From NCBI RefSeq assembly GCF_002261425.1, contig NZ_NEVJ01000001.1, forward strand, positions 620,001 through 684,000: a DNA stretch of 64,000 nt, given 5' to 3'. This DNA comes from Bordetella genomosp. 9 (lineage in GTDB: Bacteria > Pseudomonadota > Gammaproteobacteria > Burkholderiales > Burkholderiaceae_B). A program made the translations under genes and the position numbers. The first letter of the stretch is position 1. Every line of letters begins with the position of its first letter. Below the pieces are notes generated by a model, which saw only the letters and a program-made list of their open reading frames with translations, did not search any database and was not told where the DNA came from. Positions 16,377 through 24,322 of this stretch are shown piece by piece.

Positions 16377-17645
16377 TCAATAGCCGAACTTGCGGGCGGC
16401 ATCCAGCGCCAGTCCGGCGCCGATGCTGCCGAACAGGTCGCCTTCCACGCTGCGCGCTTCCGGCAGCAGCGCGGCGATGCGCTCGCGCAGGCAGGAAACG
16501 CGGCTCGAACCGCCGGTGAAGAACACGGTGTCGATCGCCGCGCTATCCACCGTCGCATCGCGCAGCAGCGCGGCGACGGTATCTTCGATGCGGGCGATCA
16601 GCGGCGCGGTCGCGTGGTCCAGCTCGGGCCGCGTGACGTCCAGCATGCGGCCCGGGGCGATGCGGTCCAGGCTGGCCTGCGCCAGCGGCGCGTCGGACAA
16701 CTCGATCTTGGCTTTTTCCACCTGCAGGGACAGCCAATGGCCGGCGCGTTCCTTGACGAGCTTGAGCAGGAGTTCGACCTTGTCGCGCTCCGCGGCATTG
16801 GCGCGGATATACGCCAGCGTTTCCTGCGCCTTGTTGGTATAGGCGAAGTTGATCGTGTGCCAGGAGGCCAGGTTGGAGTACTGGGTCGACGGCACGTCCT
16901 TGCCGTTGCGCAGCTTGCTGCCCAGGCCCAGCAGCGGCATGAAGGCGGCCAGGTTCAGGTGCCGGTCGAAATCGCCGCCGCCGATATGCACGCCGCCGTG
17001 GGCCAGGATGTCCTGCTTGCGGTCGGCCTGGCCGGCGCGCTCCGGGCCCAGCCGGATCAGGGAAAAGTCGGATGTACCGCCGCCGATGTCGATGACCAGC
17101 ACCAGTTCCTCGCGGCTGATCTGCGACTCGTAGTCGAAGGCGGCCGCGAGCGGTTCATACTGGAAGGCAATGTCCTTGAAGCCTACCGCCGCGGCGATCT
17201 CGCCCAATGTATCCTGCGCGGTTTTATCCGCCGCTTCATCGCCATCGACGAAGTACGCTGGCCGGCCCATCACCACCGACGTGAACGCGCGGCCCGCCGC
17301 CTGTTCCGCGCGCGTCTTCAATTGCGCGATGAAGTGGGTCAGCAGCACCCGGAATGGGACGCCGCGGCCGCGGATCTCCGTATGCCCGTCGATCAGCGAG
17401 CTGCCCAGCAGGTTCTTCATGGCGCGCATCAGGCGGCCTTCATAGCCGGCCAGGTAGTCTTCCAGCGCGGCGCGGCCGTAGCTGATGGTGCTGTCTTCTT
17501 CATGGAAGAAGATGGCCGATGGCATGGTCGGTTGACCGTCTTCCAGAGGCAGCAGCGGCGATGCGCCTGGCCGGTGCCAGCCTACCGCGGAATTGGAAGT
17601 GCCGAAGTCGATGCCGCAGGCGACGGCGGGAGCGGAAGAAGTCAT
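16377..17645 (-). CDS. yegD: Hsp70-family chaperone-like protein, YegD type
   Basis: A 422-residue actin/Hsp70-fold ATPase without the DnaK substrate-binding domain, as in YegD. Phosphate 1 (CGIDFGTSNSAVG), phosphate 2 (LVIDIGGGTSDFSL) and adenosine (FFTGGSSRVSCLRE) motifs are in order, with IGGGDFDRHLN between them. The C-terminus ends soon after the ATPase domain (GLALDAARKFGY). YegD proteins are conserved but their clients are unknown. The start follows a GC hairpin that probably terminates the upstream MFS gene, so this gene is likely transcribed on its own. Length and motifs look normal. Confidence 0.9.
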   Translation of the reverse strand: MTSSAPAVACGIDFGTSNSAVGWHRPGASPLLPLEDGQPTMPSAIFFHEEDSTISYGRAALEDYLAGYEGRLMRAMKNLLGSSLIDGHTEIRGRGVPFRVLLTHFIAQLKTRAEQAAGRAFTSVVMGRPAYFVDGDEAADKTAQDTLGEIAAAVGFKDIAFQYEPLAAAFDYESQISREELVLVIDIGGGTSDFSLIRLGPERAGQADRKQDILAHGGVHIGGGDFDRHLNLAAFMPLLGLGSKLRNGKDVPSTQYSNLASWHTINFAYTNKAQETLAYIRANAAERDKVELLLKLVKERAGHWLSLQVEKAKIELSDAPLAQASLDRIAPGRMLDVTRPELDHATAPLIARIEDTVAALLRDATVDSAAIDTVFFTGGSSRVSCLRERIAALLPEARSVEGDLFGSIGAGLALDAARKFGY

Positions 17646-17653
17646 GAAATGCG

Positions 17654-17683
17654 CGCGCCCCGCGCTGGCTGGCGCGGGGCGCG
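17654..17683 (-). terminator. GC-rich hairpin, probable terminator of the MFS gene
   Basis: A perfect 12-bp stem (CGCGCCCCGCGC / GCGCGGGGCGCG) with a 6-base loop lies about ten bases after the MFS stop and just before the Hsp70 start on the minus strand. The following U-tract is weak (CGCATTTC), so termination may be partial. Confidence 0.6.
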
Positions 17684-17692
17684 ATGTGGGTG

Positions 17693-18880
17693 TCAAAGCG
17701 GCATTGTACGGGCCCGCGCCCACAGCGCGAGCGAACCGAGCGACACGCCGCCCAGGACCAGGAATGCGGCCGGGTAGCCGAAATGCTGGGCCATCACGCC
17801 GCCCAGTGTGGCGCTCAGCGCCGCGCCGATGGCCTGGACCGTCATGACCATGCCCTGGCCGACGTTGACGCGGCCGGTGCCTTGCAGCAGCCGCACGACC
17901 AGCGCCGGCACGGCGACGCTCTGCAGGCCGGCGCCGATGCCGTCCAGCGCCTGCACCGGCCAGACGGCCCAGGCGTCGATGAAGCACGCGGCCAGCAGCC
18001 CGCGCAGCGGCAGCGCCAGGAAAGTGATGAGCATGACGCCCCAGTAGCCGATGCGGCGTATCAGCGCGTTGGCGACCAGCGCGGCGACGACCATGACCAG
18101 TTGCGCGACGACGATGGTCTGCGCGGTGAAGGCGCTGGGGTCCCCCTTGTGCGCGCCCACCACGGCAAGTCCGAACAGGGGCAGCATGGCGGCATTGCCC
18201 AGATGGAACAGCGCTAGCGCCATGGCAAGCAGCAGCAGGGGCCGGTTCTTCGCCAGTTCGCGAAAGCCGCTGGCATGTCCGGATCGGGTATCCGCTGCGG
18301 ACGCCGGGCTGAGGCCGCGCGCACTGTCGTGGTCGATCGAGTCGGCGCGCAGCAGCAAAGTCGACACGATCGTCATCAGCCCGAAGATGCCCGCCAGCGC
18401 GAATACCGCGCCGAAGCCGAAACGCCAGCCCAGCAGGCCGGACAGCGCCGCACCGACGACGTTGCCGGCGTGATTCGCCACCTGGTTGCGCCCGATCTGC
18501 CGTCCGAAACCGTGTTCGCGCACGATGCCCAGCGTCACCCCCGCCACCGCCGGGCCGAGCGCGGCGCCGGCCACGCCGGTGACGACCTGCGACGCGGCGA
18601 CCGTCCAATAGCCTTGCGACAGCCAAAGGGCCAGCGAGCCCAGGGTGGTCAGCAGGGCCGCCGCGACGATCAGCGCCCGCTTGCGGCGCGTCGCATCGAC
18701 CAGGGCGCCCGCCGGAGAAGTCGCCAGCATGCCGGCGATGCCGCCCAGTGTCATCATCGCCCCTATGGCGTCGGGCCGCCAACCCTGAGCCTGGAGGAAC
18801 ACGCCCAGGAACGGGCCGAGTCCCGCCTGCACGTCGGCCATGAAAAAATTCAGCGCTTCGAGTTTGTACTGGCGCATCAT
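17693..18880 (-). CDS. MFS transporter
   Basis: A 395-residue membrane protein with about 12 hydrophobic segments and two MFS halves separated by a hydrophilic loop (about residues 180-215, containing DSIDHDSARGLSPAS). The loop 2-3 motif is recognisable as AGALVDATRRKRALI. The start is MMRQYKLEALNFFMADVQAGLGPFLGVFL; the unusual early motif ADVQAGLGPFLGV is typical of a proteobacterial MFS group often annotated as drug or metabolite exporters. Substrate and direction are not predictable. It lies upstream of the Hsp70-like gene but is separated by a hairpin. Confidence 0.85.
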   Translation of the reverse strand: MMRQYKLEALNFFMADVQAGLGPFLGVFLQAQGWRPDAIGAMMTLGGIAGMLATSPAGALVDATRRKRALIVAAALLTTLGSLALWLSQGYWTVAASQVVTGVAGAALGPAVAGVTLGIVREHGFGRQIGRNQVANHAGNVVGAALSGLLGWRFGFGAVFALAGIFGLMTIVSTLLLRADSIDHDSARGLSPASAADTRSGHASGFRELAKNRPLLLLAMALALFHLGNAAMLPLFGLAVVGAHKGDPSAFTAQTIVVAQLVMVVAALVANALIRRIGYWGVMLITFLALPLRGLLAACFIDAWAVWPVQALDGIGAGLQSVAVPALVVRLLQGTGRVNVGQGMVMTVQAIGAALSATLGGVMAQHFGYPAAFLVLGGVSLGSLALWARARTMPL

Positions 18881-18949
18881 GCGGCCCCTGGCGATTCTGG
18901 CTGTGTGGGCGCGTGTGTGGAGGCGTGTGTCTGGCGGCGTGCGTGGCGG

Positions 18950-19504
18950 TCAGGACGCCACGTCGACGAGTTCGGCGATGGCGTCGACCTCGAGCGCGCG
19001 CCCGTGGCGGTTGCGCACGCCGTGTCCCCATGCCTGGACATGGGTGCCTGGCGTCAGGTATTCCGAGAATCGCGCCGCGGTATCGGGCGGCATGAGCAGA
19101 GCGGTGCCGTCGGCCAGCAGGGCGCCGCGCAGCTCGCCTCTGCCGCCGAACAGGTGGAGCACGACCTCGCCGCTGGCTTCCATTTCCTGGCGTTCCCGGT
19201 GGGGCTTGTGATGCTTGTCGCGGTCGTGGCGCGGGCCTTCGTCGAGTATGGTCCTGCCGTCCTGCGCCGTGAGCGCCACCGCCACGAGCATGTCGGCGCC
19301 GCGCGGCTTGACGCCGCTTACGCGTATCTTGTCGCCGACCGCGATGTGGCGCGCGACCTGCCCCGACAGATGGGGCGGAAAATGGACCTGCCGGCGGCGC
19401 CGGGAACCGAGGATCAAGCCATCCATTTCGCCGTGCGGGTTGATGAGAAAGCGGCTGACTGTTCCGCGCCATTGCGGCAGGCCGTCGGGGTCGATCCAAT
19501 GCAT
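18950..19504 (-). CDS. Hypothetical protein with two copies of an OB-like module; cytoplasmic paralogue of the next gene
   Basis: A 184-residue protein without a signal peptide. Residues about 12-65 (TVSRFLINPHGEMDGLILGS, then VHFPPHLSGQVARHIAVGDKIRVSG) and about 112-180 (EVVLHLFGGRGELRGALLAD, then LLMPPDTAARFSEYLTPGTH) share one pattern. That pattern is V-x-x-x-x-x-x-P/G-x-G-x-x-x-G-x-x-L-x-DG, then a hydrophobic strand, P-P-x, a helix, and x-G-x-x-V-x-x-x-G. A His/Lys-rich linker joins the copies. The same two modules occur in the gene upstream, so these are paralogues. The repeat resembles small beta-barrels, but I recognise no named family. AGGA precedes the start. Confidence 0.7.
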   Translation of the reverse strand: MHWIDPDGLPQWRGTVSRFLINPHGEMDGLILGSRRRRQVHFPPHLSGQVARHIAVGDKIRVSGVKPRGADMLVAVALTAQDGRTILDEGPRHDRDKHHKPHRERQEMEASGEVVLHLFGGRGELRGALLADGTALLMPPDTAARFSEYLTPGTHVQAWGHGVRNRHGRALEVDAIAELVDVAS

Positions 19505-19528
19505 GTTGCTTATCCTGGCAGTGTTGCG

Positions 19529-19557
19529 AAAATAGCGCCCGCCATGTCGCGCGGGCG
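19529..19557 (-). terminator. Rho-independent terminator between the two paralogous module-repeat genes
   Basis: On the minus strand a 7-bp stem (CGCCCGC / GCGGGCG) with an 8-base loop is followed by CTATTTTCG. It lies about 50 bp after the stop of the secreted paralogue and 25 bp before the start of the second gene, so the downstream paralogue would get only read-through from the sigma-54 promoter unless it has its own. Confidence 0.65.
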
Positions 19558-19605
19558 GCTGTGGGATGTCGTTGGGGTGTAGGCCGTAAAGCGGGCGTGA
19601 GGCGT

Positions 19606-20463
19606 TCAGGGGGCCGGCGGGGCGCGGTCGTAGAGCCGGACTTCATTGCCCGGCATGCCGAACGACGTTGCCTGCAGGGCCGTGCCGTACTGGTTGCGCA
19701 TGCCGTAGCCTTGCGCGGAGACGTCCGCGCCAGCGCGCAGCAGTTCCGTGAACTGTCTTGCATCGGGCGGCGCCAGCTTGATGACGGTGCCGTCGGCCAG
19801 GATCGCCCCGTCGGGGTCGCCGCGCGGCGTGGTCATGACGTAAGCCACGCGGCCCTGGGCGCTCAGCTGCGACAGCCGGGCGCTGCGCGATCCCGGCGGC
19901 ACCGGGGGCGTGCCGGGCGCCGGCGGGCGATCGACCAGCGCGCGGCCGTTGCTCGTGTCGACGATGCGTTCCGCTTTCAGGTTCCCGGCGGCGTCCTTCC
20001 TGCCGCTGATCTGCACGCCGTCGCCTGGGCGTACCGTCGAGGTCAGCTCGGTGCTCAGGTGCGGCGGAAAGCGCACCAGCACGCCGTCCGTGCTGAGAAA
20101 GCCTTCCACGTCGCCGTCGGGATTGGGGATGAATCGCGACACGGTCGCCTGTGTCGTCACCAGCGCGCCTTCGTCGGCGGGCGGAATGGGTGGCGGACCG
20201 GCGCCGATACGCGGCGGAGGCGGGGGTACCGGCGGAAGCGCTTGCATCACACCCACGGGCGGGACCGGGTTCGTCGGCGGCGCCGGGTCAGCCGGCGCTG
20301 CCGCGTTCATTGGCGGCGCCGCGCCGACCGGTGGCGCCGGACTCGCGTCGGGCTGCGTTTCCGCCGCGCCGGTGATGCCGGCCGCGAGTAGCGCGGCCAG
20401 CCCTAGCGCGCAGGCGGACAGCCGGCCGGCGCGTGTGATCGGGGATATCGAGGACGTTGGCAT
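19606..20463 (-). CDS. Secreted proline-rich protein with two OB-like modules, probable target of the adjacent two-component system
   Basis: A 285-residue protein with an N-terminal signal peptide (about 1-35; RLSACALGLAALLAAGITGA then AET). A Pro/Ala-rich stretch follows (about 40-95, with PVPPPPPRIGAGPPP). Two modules like those of the downstream paralogue come next (VSRFIPNPDGDVEGFLSTDG ... VRFPPHLS, and VAYVMTTPRGDPDGAILADG ... IKLAPPDARQF). The start at 20463 has an AGGAG site six bases upstream. A consensus sigma-54 promoter lies 32 bp before the ATG and a phased palindromic site about 100 bp further up, next to the NtrC-type regulator gene. The function is unknown; an exported sensor partner or envelope protein is a guess. 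Confidence 0.78.
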   Translation of the reverse strand: MPTSSISPITRAGRLSACALGLAALLAAGITGAAETQPDASPAPPVGAAPPMNAAAPADPAPPTNPVPPVGVMQALPPVPPPPPRIGAGPPPIPPADEGALVTTQATVSRFIPNPDGDVEGFLSTDGVLVRFPPHLSTELTSTVRPGDGVQISGRKDAAGNLKAERIVDTSNGRALVDRPPAPGTPPVPPGSRSARLSQLSAQGRVAYVMTTPRGDPDGAILADGTVIKLAPPDARQFTELLRAGADVSAQGYGMRNQYGTALQATSFGMPGNEVRLYDRAPPAP

Positions 20464-20494
20464 GATCCACTCCTGTGTGGGATACGGAGTGATA

Positions 20495-20510
20495 TGCAAA
20501 GCCTGTGCCA
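20495..20510 (-). promoter_or_regulatory. Sigma-54 (-24/-12) promoter
   Basis: On the minus strand the sequence reads TGGCAC, five bases (AGGCT), TTGCA, a full match to the RpoN consensus with the invariant GG and GC ten bases apart. The -12 element ends 31 bases before the ATG of the secreted protein. The adjacent operon encodes an NtrC-family activator with an intact GAFTGA motif, which is what such a promoter requires. Confidence 0.85.
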
Positions 20511-20596
20511 TGTCGGCCATGCGGGCCATATGAGGCGTCGCACCGGGCACCGCACCGGGTGCCGCCCATGAAACGGCCGTGAACCGCCGATGCGCC

Positions 20597-20635
20597 TGTC
20601 AAGCAATCCGACACCGGGTGTCGGATCCCCCGACA
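20597..20635. promoter_or_regulatory. Upstream activator site: alternating half-sites every 11 bp
   Basis: Half-sites occur at 20597 (TGTCAA), 20608 (CCGACA), 20619 (TGTCGG) and 20630 (CCGACA), alternating in orientation at exactly 11-bp steps, about one helical turn. The central pair extends to a perfect palindrome (arms ATCCGACACC and GGTGTCGGAT around one base, 20606-20626). The block sits about 100-110 bp upstream of the sigma-54 promoter, the usual distance for an NtrC-type enhancer. Confidence 0.75.
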
Positions 20636-20647
20636 GCGATGGCCAGG

Positions 20648-22036
20648 TCAACCGCCGTTGTCCGCGTCGCCAGCCGACATGCTGAGATTGGCGAGACGGC
20701 CATAGAGCGATTGGCGGCTGATCCCCAGCCGGCGCGCGGCTTCGGCCCGATTGCCGTTGGCCAGCGCCAGCGCGCGCTGGATGGCCGCCCGCTCGACCTG
20801 CGCCAGGGCTTCATTGAGCGGCAGGTCCAGCAACGCGGAAGGAAGCGCGTCGCCCCCATTGCCCGCCGTCTCGTGCAGGAAGCCGAAGTCTTCGCGGGTC
20901 AGCGTCGCACCCGGCGCCATCGCGCTGGCGCGTTCCATGGCGTTGGCGAGCTCCCTGACGTTGCCCGGCCATGCGTAGGTGGCCAGCAGCCGTTGCGCAT
21001 CGGTGGACAGGTGTTTGCGCTGGGGCGCGGGCGCCCGCGTCGACAGGAAATGTTCCGCGAGCGGCAGGATATCCGCCACGCGTTCGCGCAGCGGCGGCAT
21101 GTGCAGGGGAATCACGTTCAGCCGGTACAGCAGGTCCTCGCGGAACGTGCCGGCGGCCACCATGGCCGCCAGGTCGCGGTGCGTCGCCGCCACGATGCGC
21201 ACGTCGATGGCCACCCGGCGTGCGGTGCCCAGCGGCGTGACCTGCCGTTCCTGCAGCACGCGCAGCAGCTTCGCCTGCATCGCCAGCGGCATATCGCCGA
21301 TCTCGTCCAGGAACAGCGTGCCGCCGTTCGCTTCCTCGAAGCGTCCGCTGCGCTCGGCGTACGCGCCGGTGAACGCGCCCTTGCCGTGGCCGAACAGTTC
21401 GCTTTCCAGCAGGCCTTCCGGAATGGCCGCGCAATTCACCGCCACGAAGGGCCGGGCGGCCCGCGCGGACGCGCGGTGCAGCAGCCGTGCCGCCACTTCC
21501 TTGCCGGTGCCCGTTTCGCCCGTGATGAGTACCGTCGAGTTCGTGCTCGCGGCGCGGCCCAGCCGCTTCTGCACGTCGCGCATGGCGACGCTGACGCCGA
21601 GCAGTTGCGGTTCGTTCGAGGCGGACTCCTCGGCGAAGGGCGCATCGGCGGTGGCCGCCGCCGTTGGATGCGAGGCGAGTATGCGCGCGAGCAGGGCGGC
21701 GATCTCGGCGCGGCCGACGGGCTTGGTCAGATGCTCGAAGGCGCCCAGGCGCATGGCGCCTATCGTGTTGGCGCTGGTGGCATGCGCGGTCAGCATGACG
21801 ACGGGAACGTGTTCCAGCCCAGGCCGGGCGCGCAGCGCCTCCAGCACGGCAAGGCCGTCATCCCCCGGCAGGCGAAAGTCCAGGAAGATGCAGTCGGGGA
21901 CCATGCCGTCCCGCAGGCGTTCGAATGCCTCGGCGCCGTCGCCGGCCTCGACCGGCGCATGACCGCAATCCTGGATGGTTTCGGCCAGGCCTTCGCGGAA
22001 GGCGTCGTCGTCGTCGATGATCAGTACGGTCGCCAT
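20648..22036 (-). CDS. NtrC-family sigma-54-dependent response regulator
   Basis: A 462-residue activator. A receiver domain (about 1-120; phospho-acceptor Asp in CIFLDFRLPGDDG, Lys in HLTKPVG) is followed by an AAA+ domain (about 145-380). That domain carries Walker A (ITGETGTGKEVA), the sigma-54 contact loop GKGAFTGAYAE, and Walker B (GTLFLDEIGDMPL). The C-terminus has a Fis-type HTH (ANGNRAEAARRLGISRQSLY). It should activate RpoN promoters when phosphorylated. The start overlaps the sensor kinase gene by 16 bp, so the two are co-translated. The nearest consensus sigma-54 promoter lies 138 bp downstream of its stop and drives the secreted module-repeat protein, which is the probable target. 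Confidence 0.95.
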   Translation of the reverse strand: MATVLIIDDDDAFREGLAETIQDCGHAPVEAGDGAEAFERLRDGMVPDCIFLDFRLPGDDGLAVLEALRARPGLEHVPVVMLTAHATSANTIGAMRLGAFEHLTKPVGRAEIAALLARILASHPTAAATADAPFAEESASNEPQLLGVSVAMRDVQKRLGRAASTNSTVLITGETGTGKEVAARLLHRASARAARPFVAVNCAAIPEGLLESELFGHGKGAFTGAYAERSGRFEEANGGTLFLDEIGDMPLAMQAKLLRVLQERQVTPLGTARRVAIDVRIVAATHRDLAAMVAAGTFREDLLYRLNVIPLHMPPLRERVADILPLAEHFLSTRAPAPQRKHLSTDAQRLLATYAWPGNVRELANAMERASAMAPGATLTREDFGFLHETAGNGGDALPSALLDLPLNEALAQVERAAIQRALALANGNRAEAARRLGISRQSLYGRLANLSMSAGDADNGG

Positions 22037-23505
22037 GGCAGCTCGATGATGAAACGGGTCGGGGGAGCCTCTTCCGCCAGCCAGGCGCCGCCGCGATGGG
22101 CCGCGGCGATTTCGCGAACGACCGCCAGGCCGAGTCCGGAGCCATCCGGACGGCCCGTCACGAAGGGTTCGAAGATGCGTTCGCGCTCCGCCGGACTCAC
22201 GCCGGGCCCGTCGTCGATGACTTCGAGCCGCAGGCGCTCGCCCGTGTCCGTGCGGATGCCGTATGCGCGCAGCGTCACCTTGCCGCCGGCCGACGCATGC
22301 CGCAGCGCGTTCGCGATCAGGTTGTCCATGGCGCGCGCCAGTTGCACGGGGTCGAAGACGGGCAGGGTCGCGCCGTCCACGACGTCGACCTCCAGGGTGA
22401 TGCCGCGGCTTTCCGCGCGCGGCTCGTGCGTATGGGCGACGTCCGCCAGCCAGGGCCGCGGATCGACTTCGCGCGGCTGCAGGTTGACCGGTTGCGTCAA
22501 TGCCAGCAGGCTGGCGACCTGCGATTCGATACGGCCCACCTGTTCGATGATGGTCCGCAGCGCGGCTTCGCGGCGCGTGGCATCGCCGGCCAGCGCGTTT
22601 TCCGCTTTCAGGCGCATGGCGCCGACGGGATTGCGGATCTCGTGCGCGATCTGGGCCGCCATTTTTCCCAGCGCGCCGAAGCGCTCCGCCTGGGTGAGCC
22701 GGGCGCTCAAGGCATGCGTTTCGCGTTGCAGCTGCTGGGCGCGTTCCACGTAGCGATTGAGGGCATCGACGATCTGGTCCAGGTCCGGCTCGCCGAGCCG
22801 GCCCAGGGTCTTGCCCTGTTCGAACGCGCCCTTGGACGCCAGCGCCTGCTGCAGCCGCGTCAGGTTCCGCTTCCATCGCCGCAGGGCCAGCGCGACGAAC
22901 AAGGCCAGCAGGACGACGACGGCCAGCATGGCCGCCAGTACCGTGGTGGCGCGTTCCCCGTAGGGGCCCAGCGGCGGCCGGGCCCGCGTCAGCGTCCATG
23001 CCAGCAGCTTGTCATGGCGTGGCACCGGGCATGCCACCGCGATCACGGCATCCGCGCCGCTGGATACCACGTCGACCTGCGTGTCGCCGGCGCCGGCCGC
23101 TTTCTTCAGGGTGCGCAGGATCAGGGGGGTTTCGGCTTCCGGGATATCGCGCTTCAGCCCACTGCCTTCATAGGTGGGGAAGGCGTAGGCCAGGAAACCG
23201 CTGGCCGATCCGGTCGCGGCGGCCGCGCTCCAGAAACCGCCTTCTATGCCTTCGGCGCGCAGCAGGGCGAGATCGAGCACCGCGTGCATGAGGTCGACGT
23301 TGATCGTGCCCGGCTCCTGCAGCGACAGATCGTAGCGGGCCGCGACGGCCGCGCACGCGGCGTAGGCCTGCTGCCGCGCCACGGCGACGCGTTCGCCCAG
23401 CGCGGAGGACATCATCAGCCACACCGCCGCGCCCAGCAATCCGCACAGCCCGGCGACGAGTATCCACAGCGCGACGAGCTGGGTGGAGAACGACGGTCTG
23501 GGCAT
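22021..23505 (-). CDS. Two-component sensor histidine kinase
   Basis: A 494-residue membrane kinase. One membrane segment is at about 10-32 and another at about 190-210, enclosing a periplasmic sensor domain of about 155 residues with no obvious named fold. HAMP-like and coiled segments lead to a HisKA helix (MAAQIAHEIRNPVGAMR, phospho-His) and an HATPase domain with N box (DNLIANALRHA), G1 (EVIDDGPGVSP) and G2 (GSGLGLAVVREI). The partner is the overlapping NtrC-type regulator. The inducing signal is unknown. The sensor domain has a YERG-free, Ala-rich sequence rather than a recognisable Cache or CHASE signature, so an unusual ligand is possible. Confidence 0.93.
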   Translation of the reverse strand: MPRPSFSTQLVALWILVAGLCGLLGAAVWLMMSSALGERVAVARQQAYAACAAVAARYDLSLQEPGTINVDLMHAVLDLALLRAEGIEGGFWSAAAATGSASGFLAYAFPTYEGSGLKRDIPEAETPLILRTLKKAAGAGDTQVDVVSSGADAVIAVACPVPRHDKLLAWTLTRARPPLGPYGERATTVLAAMLAVVVLLALFVALALRRWKRNLTRLQQALASKGAFEQGKTLGRLGEPDLDQIVDALNRYVERAQQLQRETHALSARLTQAERFGALGKMAAQIAHEIRNPVGAMRLKAENALAGDATRREAALRTIIEQVGRIESQVASLLALTQPVNLQPREVDPRPWLADVAHTHEPRAESRGITLEVDVVDGATLPVFDPVQLARAMDNLIANALRHASAGGKVTLRAYGIRTDTGERLRLEVIDDGPGVSPAERERIFEPFVTGRPDGSGLGLAVVREIAAAHRGGAWLAEEAPPTRFIIELPWRPY

Positions 23506-23550
23506 GGCCGGCCTGCCTGAAGTGTGAGTGGCGCGCGCCGATGATTATAG

Positions 23551-24228
23551 TCAGGCCCCCACGCCCAGCAGCAGGGGCAGGCGCGCCATGTCGGCGAATA
23601 CCGCGGTGGCGCCGCTGGCGAGCAGGGCGGTGGCGGGGCTGTGGGAGGGGCCGCCGGGCGAGTAGCCCAGCACGATGGCGCCGGCCGCCACGCCGGCGGT
23701 GACGCCGGTGACGCTGTCTTCGATGACCACGCATTCGGCGGGGTCGGTTTCCAAGGCCGCGGCGGCGGCCAGGTAGACGTCGGGGCTGGGCTTGGAGCGG
23801 GCCATTTCGTAGCCGCTGAAGGTCCTTCCCTGGAAATAGCGCATCAGGCCGGTCTTGTTCAACTGCAATTCCAGCTTGGCGCGGTCGGCGCCCGACGCGC
23901 AGGCGATGCGGCCGTCCAGCCGTTCATGCAGCAGTTGCACCGTGCGCAGTACGTGGGGGATGGGCTGAACCTGCTCGCCCAACGCCACGTTGCGCCGTTG
24001 CCAGAATTGCCCCAGCCATTCCGTCCCTATCGATTTTCCGGACGCCTGCGCGATCCACGGCAGCTCGTCCTTCATCGTCCTGCCGACGAAGCGGCGCAGC
24101 ACCTCGTCGTGCGTCATGGCGACGCCCAGTTCATCGAGCATGTCACGCAGCACGCCCGCGGATATGCGTTCACTGTCGACCAGCACGCCGTCGCAATCGA
24201 ATAGCACCGCTTTGGCTTTCAAAGGCAC
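23551..24228 (-). CDS. HAD-superfamily phosphatase (subfamily IA, beta-phosphoglucomutase-like)
   Basis: A 225-residue HAD hydrolase with all four motifs: DCDGVLVDSE near the N-terminus (nucleophile and acid/base Asp), ACASGAD (motif II), KPSPDVYL (motif III lysine), and VVIEDSVTGVTAG (motif IV). A helical cap of type C1 (about 18-85) follows motif I. This matches sugar-phosphate phosphatases and phosphomutases such as YieH/YfbT-like enzymes; the exact substrate is unknown. It lies 45 bp downstream of nothing on its own strand except a terminator hairpin, so it is probably monocistronic, and it precedes the sensor kinase on the same strand. Confidence 0.88.
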   Translation of the reverse strand: MPLKAKAVLFDCDGVLVDSERISAGVLRDMLDELGVAMTHDEVLRRFVGRTMKDELPWIAQASGKSIGTEWLGQFWQRRNVALGEQVQPIPHVLRTVQLLHERLDGRIACASGADRAKLELQLNKTGLMRYFQGRTFSGYEMARSKPSPDVYLAAAAALETDPAECVVIEDSVTGVTAGVAAGAIVLGYSPGGPSHSPATALLASGATAVFADMARLPLLLGVGA

Positions 24229-24243
24229 CCCGTCATGAATAAG

Positions 24244-24278
24244 GAAGCGGCGCTGCCCTATGCTGGCCGCGCCGCTTC
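24244..24278 (-). terminator. Perfect 10-bp hairpin between secreted hydrolase and HAD gene
   Basis: GAAGCGGCGC and GCGCCGCTTC form a perfect 10-bp stem with a 15-base loop, 45 bp after the hydrolase stop on the minus strand. Only a short T-run (CTTATT) follows on the minus strand, so it is a plausible but not ideal intrinsic terminator. Confidence 0.5.
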
Positions 24279-24322
24279 GATCTTACCCGTTCCGGCCTTG
24301 TCCCAGCGCAGCGGTCGGCCCG

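Noticed and set aside
12769..16519. Long open frames antisense to the radical SAM, helicase and methyltransferase genes (several of 300-500 codons).
   Set aside because: High GC content produces long antisense frames. Their translations are Arg/Ala/Gly/Pro-rich, without domains, and they cover genes with clear motifs.
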